NCBI GenBank assembly: GCA_029561455.1
Contig: JAKQIY010000083.1
Location: forward strand, 27,773 to 91,772
Source of the DNA: a bacterium
GTDB lineage: Bacteria > Zhuqueibacterota > Zhuqueibacteria > Residuimicrobiales > Krinioviventaceae
Reading direction: 5' to 3'
DNA: 64,000 nucleotides
A model generated the notes under the pieces. That model did not search any database, was not told the DNA's origin, and saw nothing but the letters and a program-made list of their open reading frames with translations. Of the stretch, positions 19,613 to 29,077 are shown one piece after another. A program made the position numbers and the translations under genes. How positions within the stretch are numbered: position 1 is the first letter of the stretch; each line of letters begins with the position of its first letter.

Positions 19613-22600
19613 ATGAAAAAGATCATTACCTTAATAATTGGCCTCATCATCTGCCTGTACACGTCAGCATTCAGCCAGGGCAAGATTTATGAAGGCCCGG
19701 ATGATCCGGCTGGGGATATTTCCGAAGAAAGAGCCGGTTATATGAATGGCAATCGTGTATTTCTATATTTTGAAAACACAACCCAGTTAGCTGACTATCC
19801 GCGCGTCAACACCTCTAAATGGCCAAATGACTATACCGGTTGTCGAATGCTGGATAATGTCTCCGTTCTCATTGGCGGTGAAATATATTTGCAAAATGAA
19901 AAAGACCCGGTTACTGATCCCGCTCAGGTTGCACAGCTTTCCGCCCAGGGTGGCATTGATACCCTGTTCTATCTGCAGACCAGTGGTTTTCCCTCAGCCA
20001 GCATGGATATGAATTATGACGGGACAGTTGAATGGGGCTTTTACCCGGTGCCCGGTTATATGAATCCGTTACAGGATTACCCGGCAATGAGTAATAAACC
20101 GGACTCATGGCCGGTGGATGGCTGGCCCTCTACAGGCCGTTTGAAAAAATGGCCGGGAGAATGGAACGGCAGATTCGGTCGGGGTATTAGTTATGCCGAT
20201 CTGGAAACTTATTTTGTGGCGAATGACGCCCAGGACATGGAATATATTATTCAACGCAATGACCCCGAAGAAAAACCCATTACGGAAGGACTGCGATACT
20301 ATCCCCGTCCGGGAGTTAAAATCGGCGATGTAAATCCCAATGTGACCATACAAAAAGGTTTTCCCTGGGGCGGACTCGGACTGCGGGTTGAAGTGCGCGG
20401 TTTTCAATGGAATAATCCGGAAGCCAAAGACATCATCTTCTGGGAATATAACATTGCCAACATTTCCGATTATGATTTGATCACCTGTGGGTTCGGATAC
20501 TTTATTGATAACAGCATCGGCGGCGATACCGGCGGTGACAAGGAAGAAGGCTATTTTGATAAAGTACTCGATTTGTCTTATGTGTGGGAATCGATAGGAA
20601 TTGGCGAAGGCGGCCTGGTGCCGGGAATCATCGGCATTGCCTACCTGGAGAGCCCGGGACGACCTTTTGATAATGCTGATAACGATGATGATGGTCTGAT
20701 TGATGAAAAACGCGATAACGGCACCGGCGAGTTGATCGGTGCAACCGACGGCATTCAGGACATGAACAAATTCTTGTCCTTTTATAACTATACCAGCGAT
20801 GACTTGCACCCGCATTATTCCGGTGATGAGGATCAGGACTGGTCTGATGGTTTGGATTTGAATAACAATGGCACATATTCATATCAGGGTAATGATGGCA
20901 AATGGGTCATTGAAGAGGGTGAATACGCAGGCGATGACGTCGGTTTGGATGGTGTTGGCCCGGCTGACTTGAACTACAACGGCCCCGACGAAGGCGAATG
21001 TAACCACCGACCGGATTATGTTGAAGCGGTAGGATGCGAGCCAAACTTTGCGGCTACGGATGTCTCAGAAGCCGATATGGTTGGCTTGACCTCCTTTGCA
21101 TTGTTTGACTGGCCGCAGTGGCAGGAATGGAATTATATGCTCGATGAAGATAAAATAATGTGGAATGTTATGAATTCGTTCAACCTGGACAGCTACCTGC
21201 TTTCCGCCGGCCCGGGCTCACTTTACGAAATTTTTGGTTCCACTGTCTTTCCATTTTATAAAGGCCGCACCGAACGTATCTCTATGGGTATAATGTTTAG
21301 TTATGACAATCTTGCCGATTTACAATCGTCCACGCATTATGCTCCCAAAATGTTCAGACTTAAAGAAACGGCCCAGGTCATATACGAGCGTGATTATCGC
21401 TTTGCCCAACCGCCGCTTATGCCGACATTGCAAGCCACTGCGGGTGACGGTAAGGTGATCCTGAGTTGGGATAATATTTCCGACCAAAGAACCTACGAGC
21501 CGTTCCTGCAAAATGAGAATGATTTTGAAGGCTACAAACTCTATCGCGCTACCGATAAATTGTTCTCCGACGCTGAGATCATTACCACCGGTCAGGGAGA
21601 CAAACACAGAAAAGCGCCAATTTTCCAATGCGATGTAAAAAACAGAAGAATTGGGTACGCCAATTATGGTATTGTTGAAGGCAGCGCCTTTTATCTTGGC
21701 GACGATACAGGAATTAAACATTATTATATTGATCAAGACGTCAAAAACGGCGTTACCTATTATTATGCCATTGTCGCTTACGATTATGGTGTGCCGGATT
21801 TTGGGGTATCGCCTACCGAAAATAATATTGTCATCGAACTGGACGAAGCTGAAGAAATCGTTCGGTTGGGCCAAAATGTGGCTGTGGTAACACCGCAAAC
21901 CAGGGCCGCCGGGTACAATCCACCCAATATATTAATAAACAAAGAGTTAACATCCGGTTCAATTACCGACGGCATGTTTACTCCTGTCATTATGGATATT
22001 AAAGAAGCGCTGGCAAATCATACCTACAAAATGACATTTCAAACCGATACAATCGGTCATTCGAAATCTGAACGTTATCGACATGCGATGGATATGAAAT
22101 TGGTAACAAGCGGGTTGAAAATCTATGATACCACTACTAATAATTCACTTACATATATAGAGAATTCAAACAGTTATCCTGAAGATAACTTGCTTTATAA
22201 TTCGGATATTGATTATTGGTATTATAATTCTAGTAAAACATTGCTGACCGATATTTTCAATGGCATCCAAATCACTATGAACATACCTGATGATTCTGTT
22301 TCTATTGATGTAGACCGGTCAGGCTGGATCACCGGGTCATCCCAGATAAATATTGCCACCGGTGTGGAAACAGTATTTTTCCCATGGGAATATGAAATCG
22401 TATTTACCGAAGGAGCCGACCCATATAAAACAATAACGACTATGACAAGTAGTATAAAAGACACTGATGGCCGTTCAATTAAAAAAGATTCTTTATTGTT
22501 AAACCAAACATATAATTTTTATGTAATTAATAAAAAATCGGTTGATTCAACAGGAGCCTATGAAAAGGTTGATCTTGTCACTTTTGACCTGAATGACAAT

Positions 22601-23161
22601 GGGGTTTATGATTGGGATCAGGATATCGTTCTTGTTGGCCATTGCATTTTATCTACAAGCAGATATTACTGGTGCGGTACCATTTTTACAATCGATTTAC
22701 GCGCTAATGCTGATGAGCAAGCCTTGCCGAAAGCGAACGATGTGTATCGCCTTATTCTTTCACGGCCGCTAACAAAGGATGATCAATTTGTATTTACTGT
22801 TAATCCCGAACAAAAAGTAAAAAGGGCAAATATAAAAACTTCTATGGATTCCATCAAAGTTGTACCTAATCCGTATATTGCGACTAATGAAATGGAGACT
22901 GCTGTAGCCAATAAATACCTTAACCAGCGTCGTCGCATTATGTTCACCCATATACCGGCGCAATGTGATATCCGTATTCTGACCTCTTCAGGCATACTCG
23001 TCAATCATATTGAAGTGAATAATGAACCGGAAGCAGGCGCCGTTCACTGGGATTTACTCTCGTACGAAGGTTTGGAAATTGCCGCCGGCATGTATATTTA
23101 TCACGTTAAATCCCGTGTAACAGGTGATGAAAAAATCGGCAAGTTTGCAGTGATTAAATAA
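19613..23161 (+). CDS. Large secreted surface protein with PNPY-type C-terminal sorting region
   Basis: 1182 residues from the ATG at 19613, which follows AGGAGAG; an in-frame GTG at 19586 would place that site inside the gene. A signal peptide (about 1-22) leads a long extracellular protein. Acidic Asp/Asn/Gly repeats around 345-460 (DNADNDDDGLIDEKRDNG, DLNNNGTYSY) look like calcium-binding thrombospondin-3/EF-type loops. A fibronectin-like module lies near 600-740 (DGKVILSWDN, GVTYYYAIVAYDYG). The C-terminal 100 residues begin KVVPNPYIATNE and end GMYIYHVKSRVTGDEKIGKF, the FlgD/T9SS type A-like sorting fold. It sits between the TonB receptor and PorV-like gene, so it may be the surface partner of the receptor. 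Ligand unknown. Confidence 0.75.
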   Translation: MKKIITLIIGLIICLYTSAFSQGKIYEGPDDPAGDISEERAGYMNGNRVFLYFENTTQLADYPRVNTSKWPNDYTGCRMLDNVSVLIGGEIYLQNEKDPVTDPAQVAQLSAQGGIDTLFYLQTSGFPSASMDMNYDGTVEWGFYPVPGYMNPLQDYPAMSNKPDSWPVDGWPSTGRLKKWPGEWNGRFGRGISYADLETYFVANDAQDMEYIIQRNDPEEKPITEGLRYYPRPGVKIGDVNPNVTIQKGFPWGGLGLRVEVRGFQWNNPEAKDIIFWEYNIANISDYDLITCGFGYFIDNSIGGDTGGDKEEGYFDKVLDLSYVWESIGIGEGGLVPGIIGIAYLESPGRPFDNADNDDDGLIDEKRDNGTGELIGATDGIQDMNKFLSFYNYTSDDLHPHYSGDEDQDWSDGLDLNNNGTYSYQGNDGKWVIEEGEYAGDDVGLDGVGPADLNYNGPDEGECNHRPDYVEAVGCEPNFAATDVSEADMVGLTSFALFDWPQWQEWNYMLDEDKIMWNVMNSFNLDSYLLSAGPGSLYEIFGSTVFPFYKGRTERISMGIMFSYDNLADLQSSTHYAPKMFRLKETAQVIYERDYRFAQPPLMPTLQATAGDGKVILSWDNISDQRTYEPFLQNENDFEGYKLYRATDKLFSDAEIITTGQGDKHRKAPIFQCDVKNRRIGYANYGIVEGSAFYLGDDTGIKHYYIDQDVKNGVTYYYAIVAYDYGVPDFGVSPTENNIVIELDEAEEIVRLGQNVAVVTPQTRAAGYNPPNILINKELTSGSITDGMFTPVIMDIKEALANHTYKMTFQTDTIGHSKSERYRHAMDMKLVTSGLKIYDTTTNNSLTYIENSNSYPEDNLLYNSDIDYWYYNSSKTLLTDIFNGIQITMNIPDDSVSIDVDRSGWITGSSQINIATGVETVFFPWEYEIVFTEGADPYKTITTMTSSIKDTDGRSIKKDSLLLNQTYNFYVINKKSVDSTGAYEKVDLVTFDLNDNGVYDWDQDIVLVGHCILSTSRYYWCGTIFTIDLRANADEQALPKANDVYRLILSRPLTKDDQFVFTVNPEQKVKRANIKTSMDSIKVVPNPYIATNEMETAVANKYLNQRRRIMFTHIPAQCDIRILTSSGILVNHIEVNNEPEAGAVHWDLLSYEGLEIAAGMYIYHVKSRVTGDEKIGKFAVIK

Positions 23162-23239
23162 GGCCTGACAATGGTAAAAGATCTGTTATCTGGTCAAACA
23201 TTTATCTTTTCCCTTGTCTTCTATAAAGGAGAATAAAAA

Positions 23240-24295
23240 ATGAATATAAAGCTAGTACTGACAGGCATTTTGTTGTTCGTAGTGACATCATGCCTCTTTG
23301 CCAACAAGCCCTACCGGGTTGGTACAACCGCAGCAAACTTTTTAGAAATGGGTATAGGCAGCAGCGCCGGCGCCATGGGCGACGCTTATGTGGCAGTGAC
23401 CCGCGATTTGAATTCCGTTTACTGGAACCCGGCGGGCCTTGCCTTCATGGATGCCAAGGAGGTACAATTTTCATATCAACCCTGGATAGCCGATATTAAT
23501 GTCCAGTTTGCCGGAGCCGGCATTGTTATGCCTCAAGTCGGTACGCTTGCGCTCAGCGTAAGTAGTATGAATTATGGTCGTACCGACGTTACCACCATGG
23601 ATATGCAGGAAGGTACAGGTGAATCATACCAGGCGATTGAATATGCGGCAACATTATCTTACGCCCGCAAACTTGCCCAATGGTTCAGCTTTGGGTCTTC
23701 TGTTAAATATGTATCTTCCAACATCTGGCACATGAAGGCCCAGGCTATGGCTCTCGATCTGGGCGTAATTATTAATACCTACTTTTTCTCCCCGACCAAA
23801 AACCGGGAAGATGGTATGACAATTGGTATGAGTATTGCCAACTATGGCACCCGTATGCGTTATGACGGTATGGACTTGTTGCGGCCAATCGATATCCTGC
23901 CGGATCAAAATGGTAATTATAAAGATGTGGAAGGCCAGTTCCGGTTGCAGCAATGGGAACTGCCGCTTACCTTGCGGCTCGGTGTCGCTGTCTATCCAAT
24001 CGTCACCAAATCACAAAAACTGACCCTGGCTGTTGACGCTTTGCATCCAAACAACAATTGCGAATCTGTCAATGTTGGCGCAGAGTACGGTTACCTTATA
24101 CCCGGCGTAGGGCGTTTTCTGTTACGCACCGGTTACCGCGGGCTATTTATGGAAGAATCTTTTTATGGAATGACCTTTGGGGCCGGTATGCATTTGACAT
24201 TGCTTGGCAACAGGCAGCTTAAATTCGATTATGCAGTCAAGGACTTGGGTATACTTGGCTACTCTTCGATATTTAATATTGGTTTTACATTCTAA
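23240..24295 (+). CDS. PorV/PorQ family outer-membrane protein
   Basis: 351 residues with a signal peptide (about 1-21). The start of the mature protein, GIGSSAGAMGDAYVAVTRDLNSVYWNPAGLAF, read in parts, is the PorV/PorQ (UPF0164) signature of a FadL-like 14-strand barrel. It ends with DLGILGYSSIFNIGFTF. PorV shuttles T9SS cargo in Bacteroidota; here it follows a protein with a sorting-type C-terminus. A second member of the family is at 63733-64000, with very similar LAVDALHPN and ESVNVGAEYG blocks. GGAGAA precedes the ATG. Confidence 0.85.
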   Translation: MNIKLVLTGILLFVVTSCLFANKPYRVGTTAANFLEMGIGSSAGAMGDAYVAVTRDLNSVYWNPAGLAFMDAKEVQFSYQPWIADINVQFAGAGIVMPQVGTLALSVSSMNYGRTDVTTMDMQEGTGESYQAIEYAATLSYARKLAQWFSFGSSVKYVSSNIWHMKAQAMALDLGVIINTYFFSPTKNREDGMTIGMSIANYGTRMRYDGMDLLRPIDILPDQNGNYKDVEGQFRLQQWELPLTLRLGVAVYPIVTKSQKLTLAVDALHPNNNCESVNVGAEYGYLIPGVGRFLLRTGYRGLFMEESFYGMTFGAGMHLTLLGNRQLKFDYAVKDLGILGYSSIFNIGFTF

Positions 24296-24303
24296 ATACT
24301 GTT

Positions 24304-24335
24304 GAAATCAAGGAGTCGCCTGACTCCTTGATTTC
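24304..24335 (+). terminator. Strong hairpin after the PorV gene
   Basis: Perfect 14-base inverted repeat (24304-24317 and 24322-24335) with a 4-base loop, 8 bases after the PorV stop. The stem is mixed-sequence and followed by ACTTTATAT, a weak T-tract. It very likely ends the TonB receptor-surface protein-PorV transcript. Confidence 0.7.
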
Positions 24336-24517
24336 ACTTTATATATGAGATATTACAAGATTTACAAAAGAAAAGAATTAAACCCAACCTGAATAATTGT
24401 AACTGTTAAAAAAATTATATAACTTTATTGGACTTGTCATAAAAAAGTTGACTTTACAGTCAGGAACTGAAAGTAAACACAAAACAATAACTCTATTAGA
24501 TAATGAGGTACATAAAA

Positions 24518-25522
24518 ATGAAAAAAATAGTTGTTGCCGGAGCCGGCGGGTTCATTGGTGGACATTTAACAAAAGCGCTAAAATCTATGGGGCATCAGGT
24601 AAGGGCAGTTGATATTAAACCGCTAAACAGATGGTATCAGGTAACTCCAGGCGTTGAAAATTTAGTGCTGGACTTGAAAATAAAAGACCATTGTTACCAG
24701 GCCCTAAATGGTTACGAAGAGGTATTTAATCTGGCTGCCGATATGGGTGGCATGGGATTTATCGAAACGCATAAAGCCGATTGTATGTTAAGTGTGCTGA
24801 TTAACACCCATTTGTTAATGGCCGCACGTGATCTTGGCATACAAAGATTCTTTTATGCATCATCAGCCTGTGTATATAATGGAGAAAAGCAAACAGATCC
24901 AAATAATCCCGGTTTGAAAGAAGCTGATGCTTACCCTGCATTGGCAGAAGACGGTTATGGCTGGGAAAAACTCTTTAGCGAAAGAATGTGCCGTCATTTT
25001 CATGAAGATTTCGGTCTTGTAACCCGCGTAGCGCGCTTCCATAATGTTTATGGTCCTTTTGGCACCTATGACGGTGGACGTGAAAAAGCTCCTGCCGCAA
25101 TTTGCCGGAAAGTTATTGATGGCAAGTTGTACGGTAAAAAAGAAATTGTCATTTGGGGAGATGGCCATCAAACACGAAGTTTTATGTACATAGATGATTG
25201 CATTAAAGGGATTCAGGCAATAATGTATAGTAATATTGAGGAACCGATAAACCTTGGCAGTGCGGAAATGGTATCTATCAATCAACTTGTTGATTATGTT
25301 GAAGAAATTGCCAATTTCAAACTTGAAAGGAAATATGATCTCAAAGCGCCCAAAGGTGTTCGCGGCAGGAACAGCGACAATACACTCATAAAAAAATACC
25401 TGGATTGGGAACCTTCCATTCCATTAAAAGAAGGATTAAAGAAAACTTTTGACTGGATTAAAGAACAAATAATTGAAAATAAAGGTAAAGATTCTCATAA
25501 AGTTGTATTCAACGAGTTTTAA
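24518..25522 (+). CDS. GDP-mannose 3,5-epimerase-like NAD-dependent epimerase
   Basis: 334 residues from the ATG at 24518, 9 bases after GAGG; an in-frame ATG at 24503 includes that site. Short-chain dehydrogenase fold with GAGGFIGGH at the N-terminus. Similarity to plant GDP-mannose 3,5-epimerase is striking: SSACVY (the active-site Cys), GYGWEK (Tyr-Lys pair), RFHNVYGPFGTYDGGREKAP (second catalytic Lys), WGDGHQTRSF and GVRGRNSDN (substrate Arg). All catalytic residues known for that enzyme appear present. It would make GDP-L-galactose/GDP-L-gulose from GDP-mannose, or a related epimerisation. The neighbouring fused nucleotidyltransferase/kinase suggests activated-sugar metabolism. Substrate unproven. 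Confidence 0.75.
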   Translation: MKKIVVAGAGGFIGGHLTKALKSMGHQVRAVDIKPLNRWYQVTPGVENLVLDLKIKDHCYQALNGYEEVFNLAADMGGMGFIETHKADCMLSVLINTHLLMAARDLGIQRFFYASSACVYNGEKQTDPNNPGLKEADAYPALAEDGYGWEKLFSERMCRHFHEDFGLVTRVARFHNVYGPFGTYDGGREKAPAAICRKVIDGKLYGKKEIVIWGDGHQTRSFMYIDDCIKGIQAIMYSNIEEPINLGSAEMVSINQLVDYVEEIANFKLERKYDLKAPKGVRGRNSDNTLIKKYLDWEPSIPLKEGLKKTFDWIKEQIIENKGKDSHKVVFNEF

Positions 25523-25530
25523 ATTAGGGC

Positions 25531-26676
25531 ATGTTACTGATGAAAGTAAAAAAAGTTCTAGTTAGCGGGTGTTATGATCTGATTCATGGAGGGCATGTCA
25601 CTTTTTTTAAAACAGCCGCGCAATACGGCAAACTTTATGTAGCAGTAGGAGCCGATGCAAATTTGCTGTTACTTAAAGGTAAAGCGCCCTATTTCTCTCA
25701 GGAAGAGCGACTTTACCTGGTAAAATCAATTCGTTATGTTGAAGAAGCGTTTATCTGTTCCGGATCCGGCATGCTAGATTTCGAACCGGATATAGAAAGA
25801 ATAAAACCGGATATTTTTATTGTTAATTCCGATGGGCATACGCCGGAAAAAGAAGGGTTATGTAAAAAGCATGGTATTGAATATAAAGTACTGGAAAGAA
25901 TTCCGGCAAATGGTTTACCTGCCCGCGCCAGCTCAACCATAAAAAAAGAATTACAATTCCCTTATAGAATTTGTATTGCCGGGGGGTGGATGGATCAGCC
26001 ATGGGTTTCAGAAATTCATCCCGGTAGCGTGGTTGTGGCGCAATTGTCGCCTACTATCGAATTCAACAATCGTTCAGGTATGGCGACCAGTTCAAGAAAA
26101 ATTGCAATAGATATATGGGGTAACCAGCTTCCCCATGGAGATCCGATCAAAAATGCAAAATTATTGTTTGGCGCAGAAAATCCTCCCGGTTCGGCTTATG
26201 TTTCCGGTTCACAAGATCAAATTGGTTTGCTAAATCCGGGCATCAGTCGTCTTTATTATAATGGAAAATATTGGCCGGAGCACATTGATTCCACAAGAGA
26301 GCAGGATATTTGTGAATGGCTTGGCAACGTTCTTTATTTAATACCATTGGAACCGAGAGCGTTCGACTATGATCCGCTCATCAAGAAAAATCTCGACAAA
26401 GAAACTATAAAAGAGTTGGGCGATGCGGGAGAACAATGCTGGCAAAGTATTCTACTTAAAGATACTAAAGGTTTGGGTCAATCTATGACCAGAACATTTT
26501 TGGCCTGGAAAAAGATACTACCTTACACTGTTCCCGAATATGTTATGAATGAAATGGAAAGCAAGTATTTCCCCAATTATCCCGGCGCTATAACATCCGG
26601 TGGTGGTGGTGGTTATGTTGTAGTGGCTTGTGATAAAGAAATTAAAGGCGCACTGAAAATAAAAGTGAGGTTTTAA
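25531..26676 (+). CDS. Fused nucleotidyltransferase and GHMP-kinase-like protein
   Basis: 381 residues in two parts. Residues about 6-140 are a cytidylyltransferase-like domain with SGCYDLIHGGH (HxGH 19-22) and ASSTIKKEL (133-141), as in HldE or TagD. Residues about 145-381 look like the GHMP sugar kinases HddA/fucokinase: AGGWMDQP (150-157), GMATSSRKIA (183-192) at the place of the ATP loop, SGSQDQIGLLNPG (225-237) and SGGGGGY (356-362). The ATP loop is altered from the usual GLGSS, and the kinase half is short, so its activity is uncertain. The fusion suggests anomeric phosphorylation and nucleotidyl transfer to one sugar. The ATG at 25540 is an alternative start. It lies 8 bases after the epimerase gene. 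Confidence 0.65.
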   Translation: MLLMKVKKVLVSGCYDLIHGGHVTFFKTAAQYGKLYVAVGADANLLLLKGKAPYFSQEERLYLVKSIRYVEEAFICSGSGMLDFEPDIERIKPDIFIVNSDGHTPEKEGLCKKHGIEYKVLERIPANGLPARASSTIKKELQFPYRICIAGGWMDQPWVSEIHPGSVVVAQLSPTIEFNNRSGMATSSRKIAIDIWGNQLPHGDPIKNAKLLFGAENPPGSAYVSGSQDQIGLLNPGISRLYYNGKYWPEHIDSTREQDICEWLGNVLYLIPLEPRAFDYDPLIKKNLDKETIKELGDAGEQCWQSILLKDTKGLGQSMTRTFLAWKKILPYTVPEYVMNEMESKYFPNYPGAITSGGGGGYVVVACDKEIKGALKIKVRF

Positions 26677-27078
26677 TTGGTAAAGAGATTCAAACGTTAT
26701 TGCAAAACATTGGAGCTTGAAAACAATCCGTTGTTGATTGAAGAATATAAAAAAATGCATTCTATGGGCAAAGCATGGCCTGAAGTAACCCAAGGCATGA
26801 AAAAGGTTGGCATTATTGATATGGAGATTTATTTAACCGGGACAACATTGTTTATGATTATGGATACGGAAGAAAATTTTGACCATGAAAAAGCAATGAC
26901 AGAGCTTGGTAGTTTGCCCCGTCAGTCGGAATGGGAAGCAGCAGTATCCAAATTTCAAAAAACAAATGCTTTATCTTCAGCCAAAGAAAAGTGGCAATTA
27001 ATTGAACGAATTTACAAGCTGGATCAGGTTGCAGAAAATAATATTACTGATGGATATGTTGAACAAATAACTATCTAG
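26677..27078 (+). CDS. L-rhamnose/L-fucose mutarotase family protein
   Basis: 133 residues starting with TTG directly after the stop of the fused kinase gene; GAGG lies 7 bases before it. The protein follows the RhaM (COG3254) pattern: RYCKTLELENNP, EYKKMHS, WPEVTQGMKKVGIIDMEIYL and LFMIMDTEENFDHEKA, with the conserved His and Tyr of the fold. Members interconvert alpha and beta anomers of L-rhamnose or L-fucose. Here, beside a kinase-like fusion and a sodium/sugar symporter, it probably supplies the anomer to be phosphorylated. The sugar is not shown by the sequence. Confidence 0.8.
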   Translation: MVKRFKRYCKTLELENNPLLIEEYKKMHSMGKAWPEVTQGMKKVGIIDMEIYLTGTTLFMIMDTEENFDHEKAMTELGSLPRQSEWEAAVSKFQKTNALSSAKEKWQLIERIYKLDQVAENNITDGYVEQITI

Positions 27079-27117
27079 TATTAACTAAACAATTCACATT
27101 AATATCGGGAATTAACT

Positions 27118-28797
27118 ATGACCCCAATTCCTCTCTCGCCATTCGATTGGGCAATAATGATCGTTTATTTTGCATTTATTGCCTGGATCGGTTTTTATCT
27201 GAAAAAATTCACAAAAACGGATAATGATTTTTTCCTTGCTGGAAGAAGAAACAGCATGTGGGTTTGCGGCATTGCATTCATGTCCGCCAACATGGGTTCT
27301 ATGGAAGTTATCGGCTATGCCGGGCAAAGCATCAAGTACGGTTTGTATGCCGCGCATTTTTATTTGATAGGCGCTGTACCCGCAATGCTCTTTTTAGGGG
27401 TTTTTATGATGCCGTTTTACTACCACAGTAAAATTAAATCTATTCCCGGTTATTTAAAAGCCCGCTTTAACGAAAGTTCACGTGTTTTTAATGCCGCAAT
27501 GTTCGTAGTGAATATGATACTCGTCTCGGGTATTGCGCTTTATCTTCAGGCGCTCATCTTTCATACTTTTCTGGGCTGGAATTGGGATATGAGTATTTGG
27601 CTTTCCGCAGCGTTTGTGGCTTTTTATGTTACCCTTAGCGGGCTACTTTCAGCAATGTTCACAGAAATTCTCCAGTTCTTTTTAATTTGGGCCGGTATTT
27701 TGATTCTGCCAATATTGGGCTTGGTTGATATTGGCGGCCCTGCAGAAATTTCACAAAACCTTGCGGTTGGTTTTAAAACTTTATGGTCCACATCAAATCT
27801 TCCGCAAAACAATCCCATGTATATTACCTGGGGTGGGTTGGTGTTGGGATTGGGTTTTGCAATCGCATTCGGATACTGGACCACCGATTTCCTGATTATT
27901 CAACGCGCTTTTTCCGCCAAAAATTTACGTTCCGCGCGAATGACGCCAATTATTGGATCGTATTTTAAACTATTACTCGGCGCGGTAGTCGTTGGTACAG
28001 GAATGATTGCATTGGTATTAATCAATAATCCGGCTAGCGGGTTCAGCTTGCTGGTGGAAAATGGCAAAACTAATTATGATTCGGTAATGCCGCTGTTAAT
28101 GAGAAGATATTTTACACCCGGCTTGATAGGTGTTGGGGTCACTTCTCTGTTAGCTATGTTTATGGCAGGAATGGCCGGCAACATGAGTTCTTTTAATGCG
28201 GTTTGGACTTATGATATTTATCACTCGATAATAAATAAAAACGCCTCGCCGCAAAAACTACTACAAATTGGCAGAATAGCTACGGTATGCGGAATTATTC
28301 TCAGCGTTGCCGGAGCATATATTGCGCGAAGCATGCCAACCGTAATCGACTATCTTCAGGCCATCAGTTCCATGTTTTTATCCCCCTCAGTTGCAATAAT
28401 TATTTTAGGAATGTTCTGGAAATTTATCACTCCCAAAGGCGGATTCTGGGGAATGTTAGTCGGTACTCTTGTAGCTGTGGCACTATTCATTGCGCAAGAA
28501 GTTAAATTGATACCTGTAAGTTTTGTGATACCGGGATTCAGTGGTGCCGATGAGCAATCATATATGGCGGCGAATTTCTGGCGAGCTGTTTGGGCCTGGT
28601 TAATTTCAACCGGCGCCGCAATTGCCATAAGCTTTTTTACACAGAAAAAAACCGATGAAGAGTTGCGAGGTTTTGTTTACGGATTGGTTGATAAAGATCA
28701 GGCAGTAGAAGAAAAAGTGGTATTATATAAAAAACCGGAATTCTGGGGAGCGGTTACATTGGTTATTTTTATTATCATTAATATAGTCCTTTGGTAG
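27118..28797 (+). CDS. Sodium:solute symporter (SSS family), probable sugar transporter
   Basis: 559 residues with about 13-14 transmembrane helices. SSS features: DFFLAGRRNSMWVCGIAFM early on, GLLSAMFTEILQFFLIW in the middle and AGMAGNMSSFNAVWTYDIY, the helix with the second sodium-site serines. It resembles the bacterial SLC5 sugar symporters. Downstream of a mutarotase and sugar-activating genes, it probably imports the sugar these act on. It is followed by a small two-helix membrane protein whose ribosome site overlaps its stop. Confidence 0.85.
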   Translation: MTPIPLSPFDWAIMIVYFAFIAWIGFYLKKFTKTDNDFFLAGRRNSMWVCGIAFMSANMGSMEVIGYAGQSIKYGLYAAHFYLIGAVPAMLFLGVFMMPFYYHSKIKSIPGYLKARFNESSRVFNAAMFVVNMILVSGIALYLQALIFHTFLGWNWDMSIWLSAAFVAFYVTLSGLLSAMFTEILQFFLIWAGILILPILGLVDIGGPAEISQNLAVGFKTLWSTSNLPQNNPMYITWGGLVLGLGFAIAFGYWTTDFLIIQRAFSAKNLRSARMTPIIGSYFKLLLGAVVVGTGMIALVLINNPASGFSLLVENGKTNYDSVMPLLMRRYFTPGLIGVGVTSLLAMFMAGMAGNMSSFNAVWTYDIYHSIINKNASPQKLLQIGRIATVCGIILSVAGAYIARSMPTVIDYLQAISSMFLSPSVAIIILGMFWKFITPKGGFWGMLVGTLVAVALFIAQEVKLIPVSFVIPGFSGADEQSYMAANFWRAVWAWLISTGAAIAISFFTQKKTDEELRGFVYGLVDKDQAVEEKVVLYKKPEFWGAVTLVIFIIINIVLW

Positions 28798-28805
28798 GAG
28801 GAATT

Positions 28806-29027
28806 ATGAACACCGATATAAAGGGAATGAGAAGCATCTGGTTTTTTGTTGGCTTGATCTTGACCGCCATTGGAATTATCGTACTGGCTGCAGGGATATT
28901 CGAATTATTCTATCCTGCAAACCCGGAAGTGAGATTGGCCGGCTTGCATGCCAATATTTGGTGGGGAGGTTTGATAATTATTTTTGGCTTGATTTACACA
29001 ATTACAAATAAAAACAAGTATGTTTAA
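28806..29027 (+). CDS. Small two-helix membrane protein
   Basis: 73 residues from the ATG at 28806, after AGGAGG at 28796-28801, which overlaps the stop of the symporter gene; the longer frame from 28791 is not needed. Two hydrophobic helices (about 12-34 and 50-66) are separated by a loop with FYPANPEVRLAGLHAN. The tight coupling suggests an accessory subunit of the symporter, which is inference. Family not recognised beyond small membrane proteins. Confidence 0.65.
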   Translation: MNTDIKGMRSIWFFVGLILTAIGIIVLAAGIFELFYPANPEVRLAGLHANIWWGGLIIIFGLIYTITNKNKYV

Positions 29028-29077
29028 ATTATTAGAGTTGTGAAATAACATGATTGTTTTTTCAGAAAGATAGCAAC

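Noticed and set aside
20105..20815. 236-codon minus-strand frame inside the large surface protein gene
   Set aside because: Antisense shadow of a gene with clear signal peptide and domains; no ribosome site.
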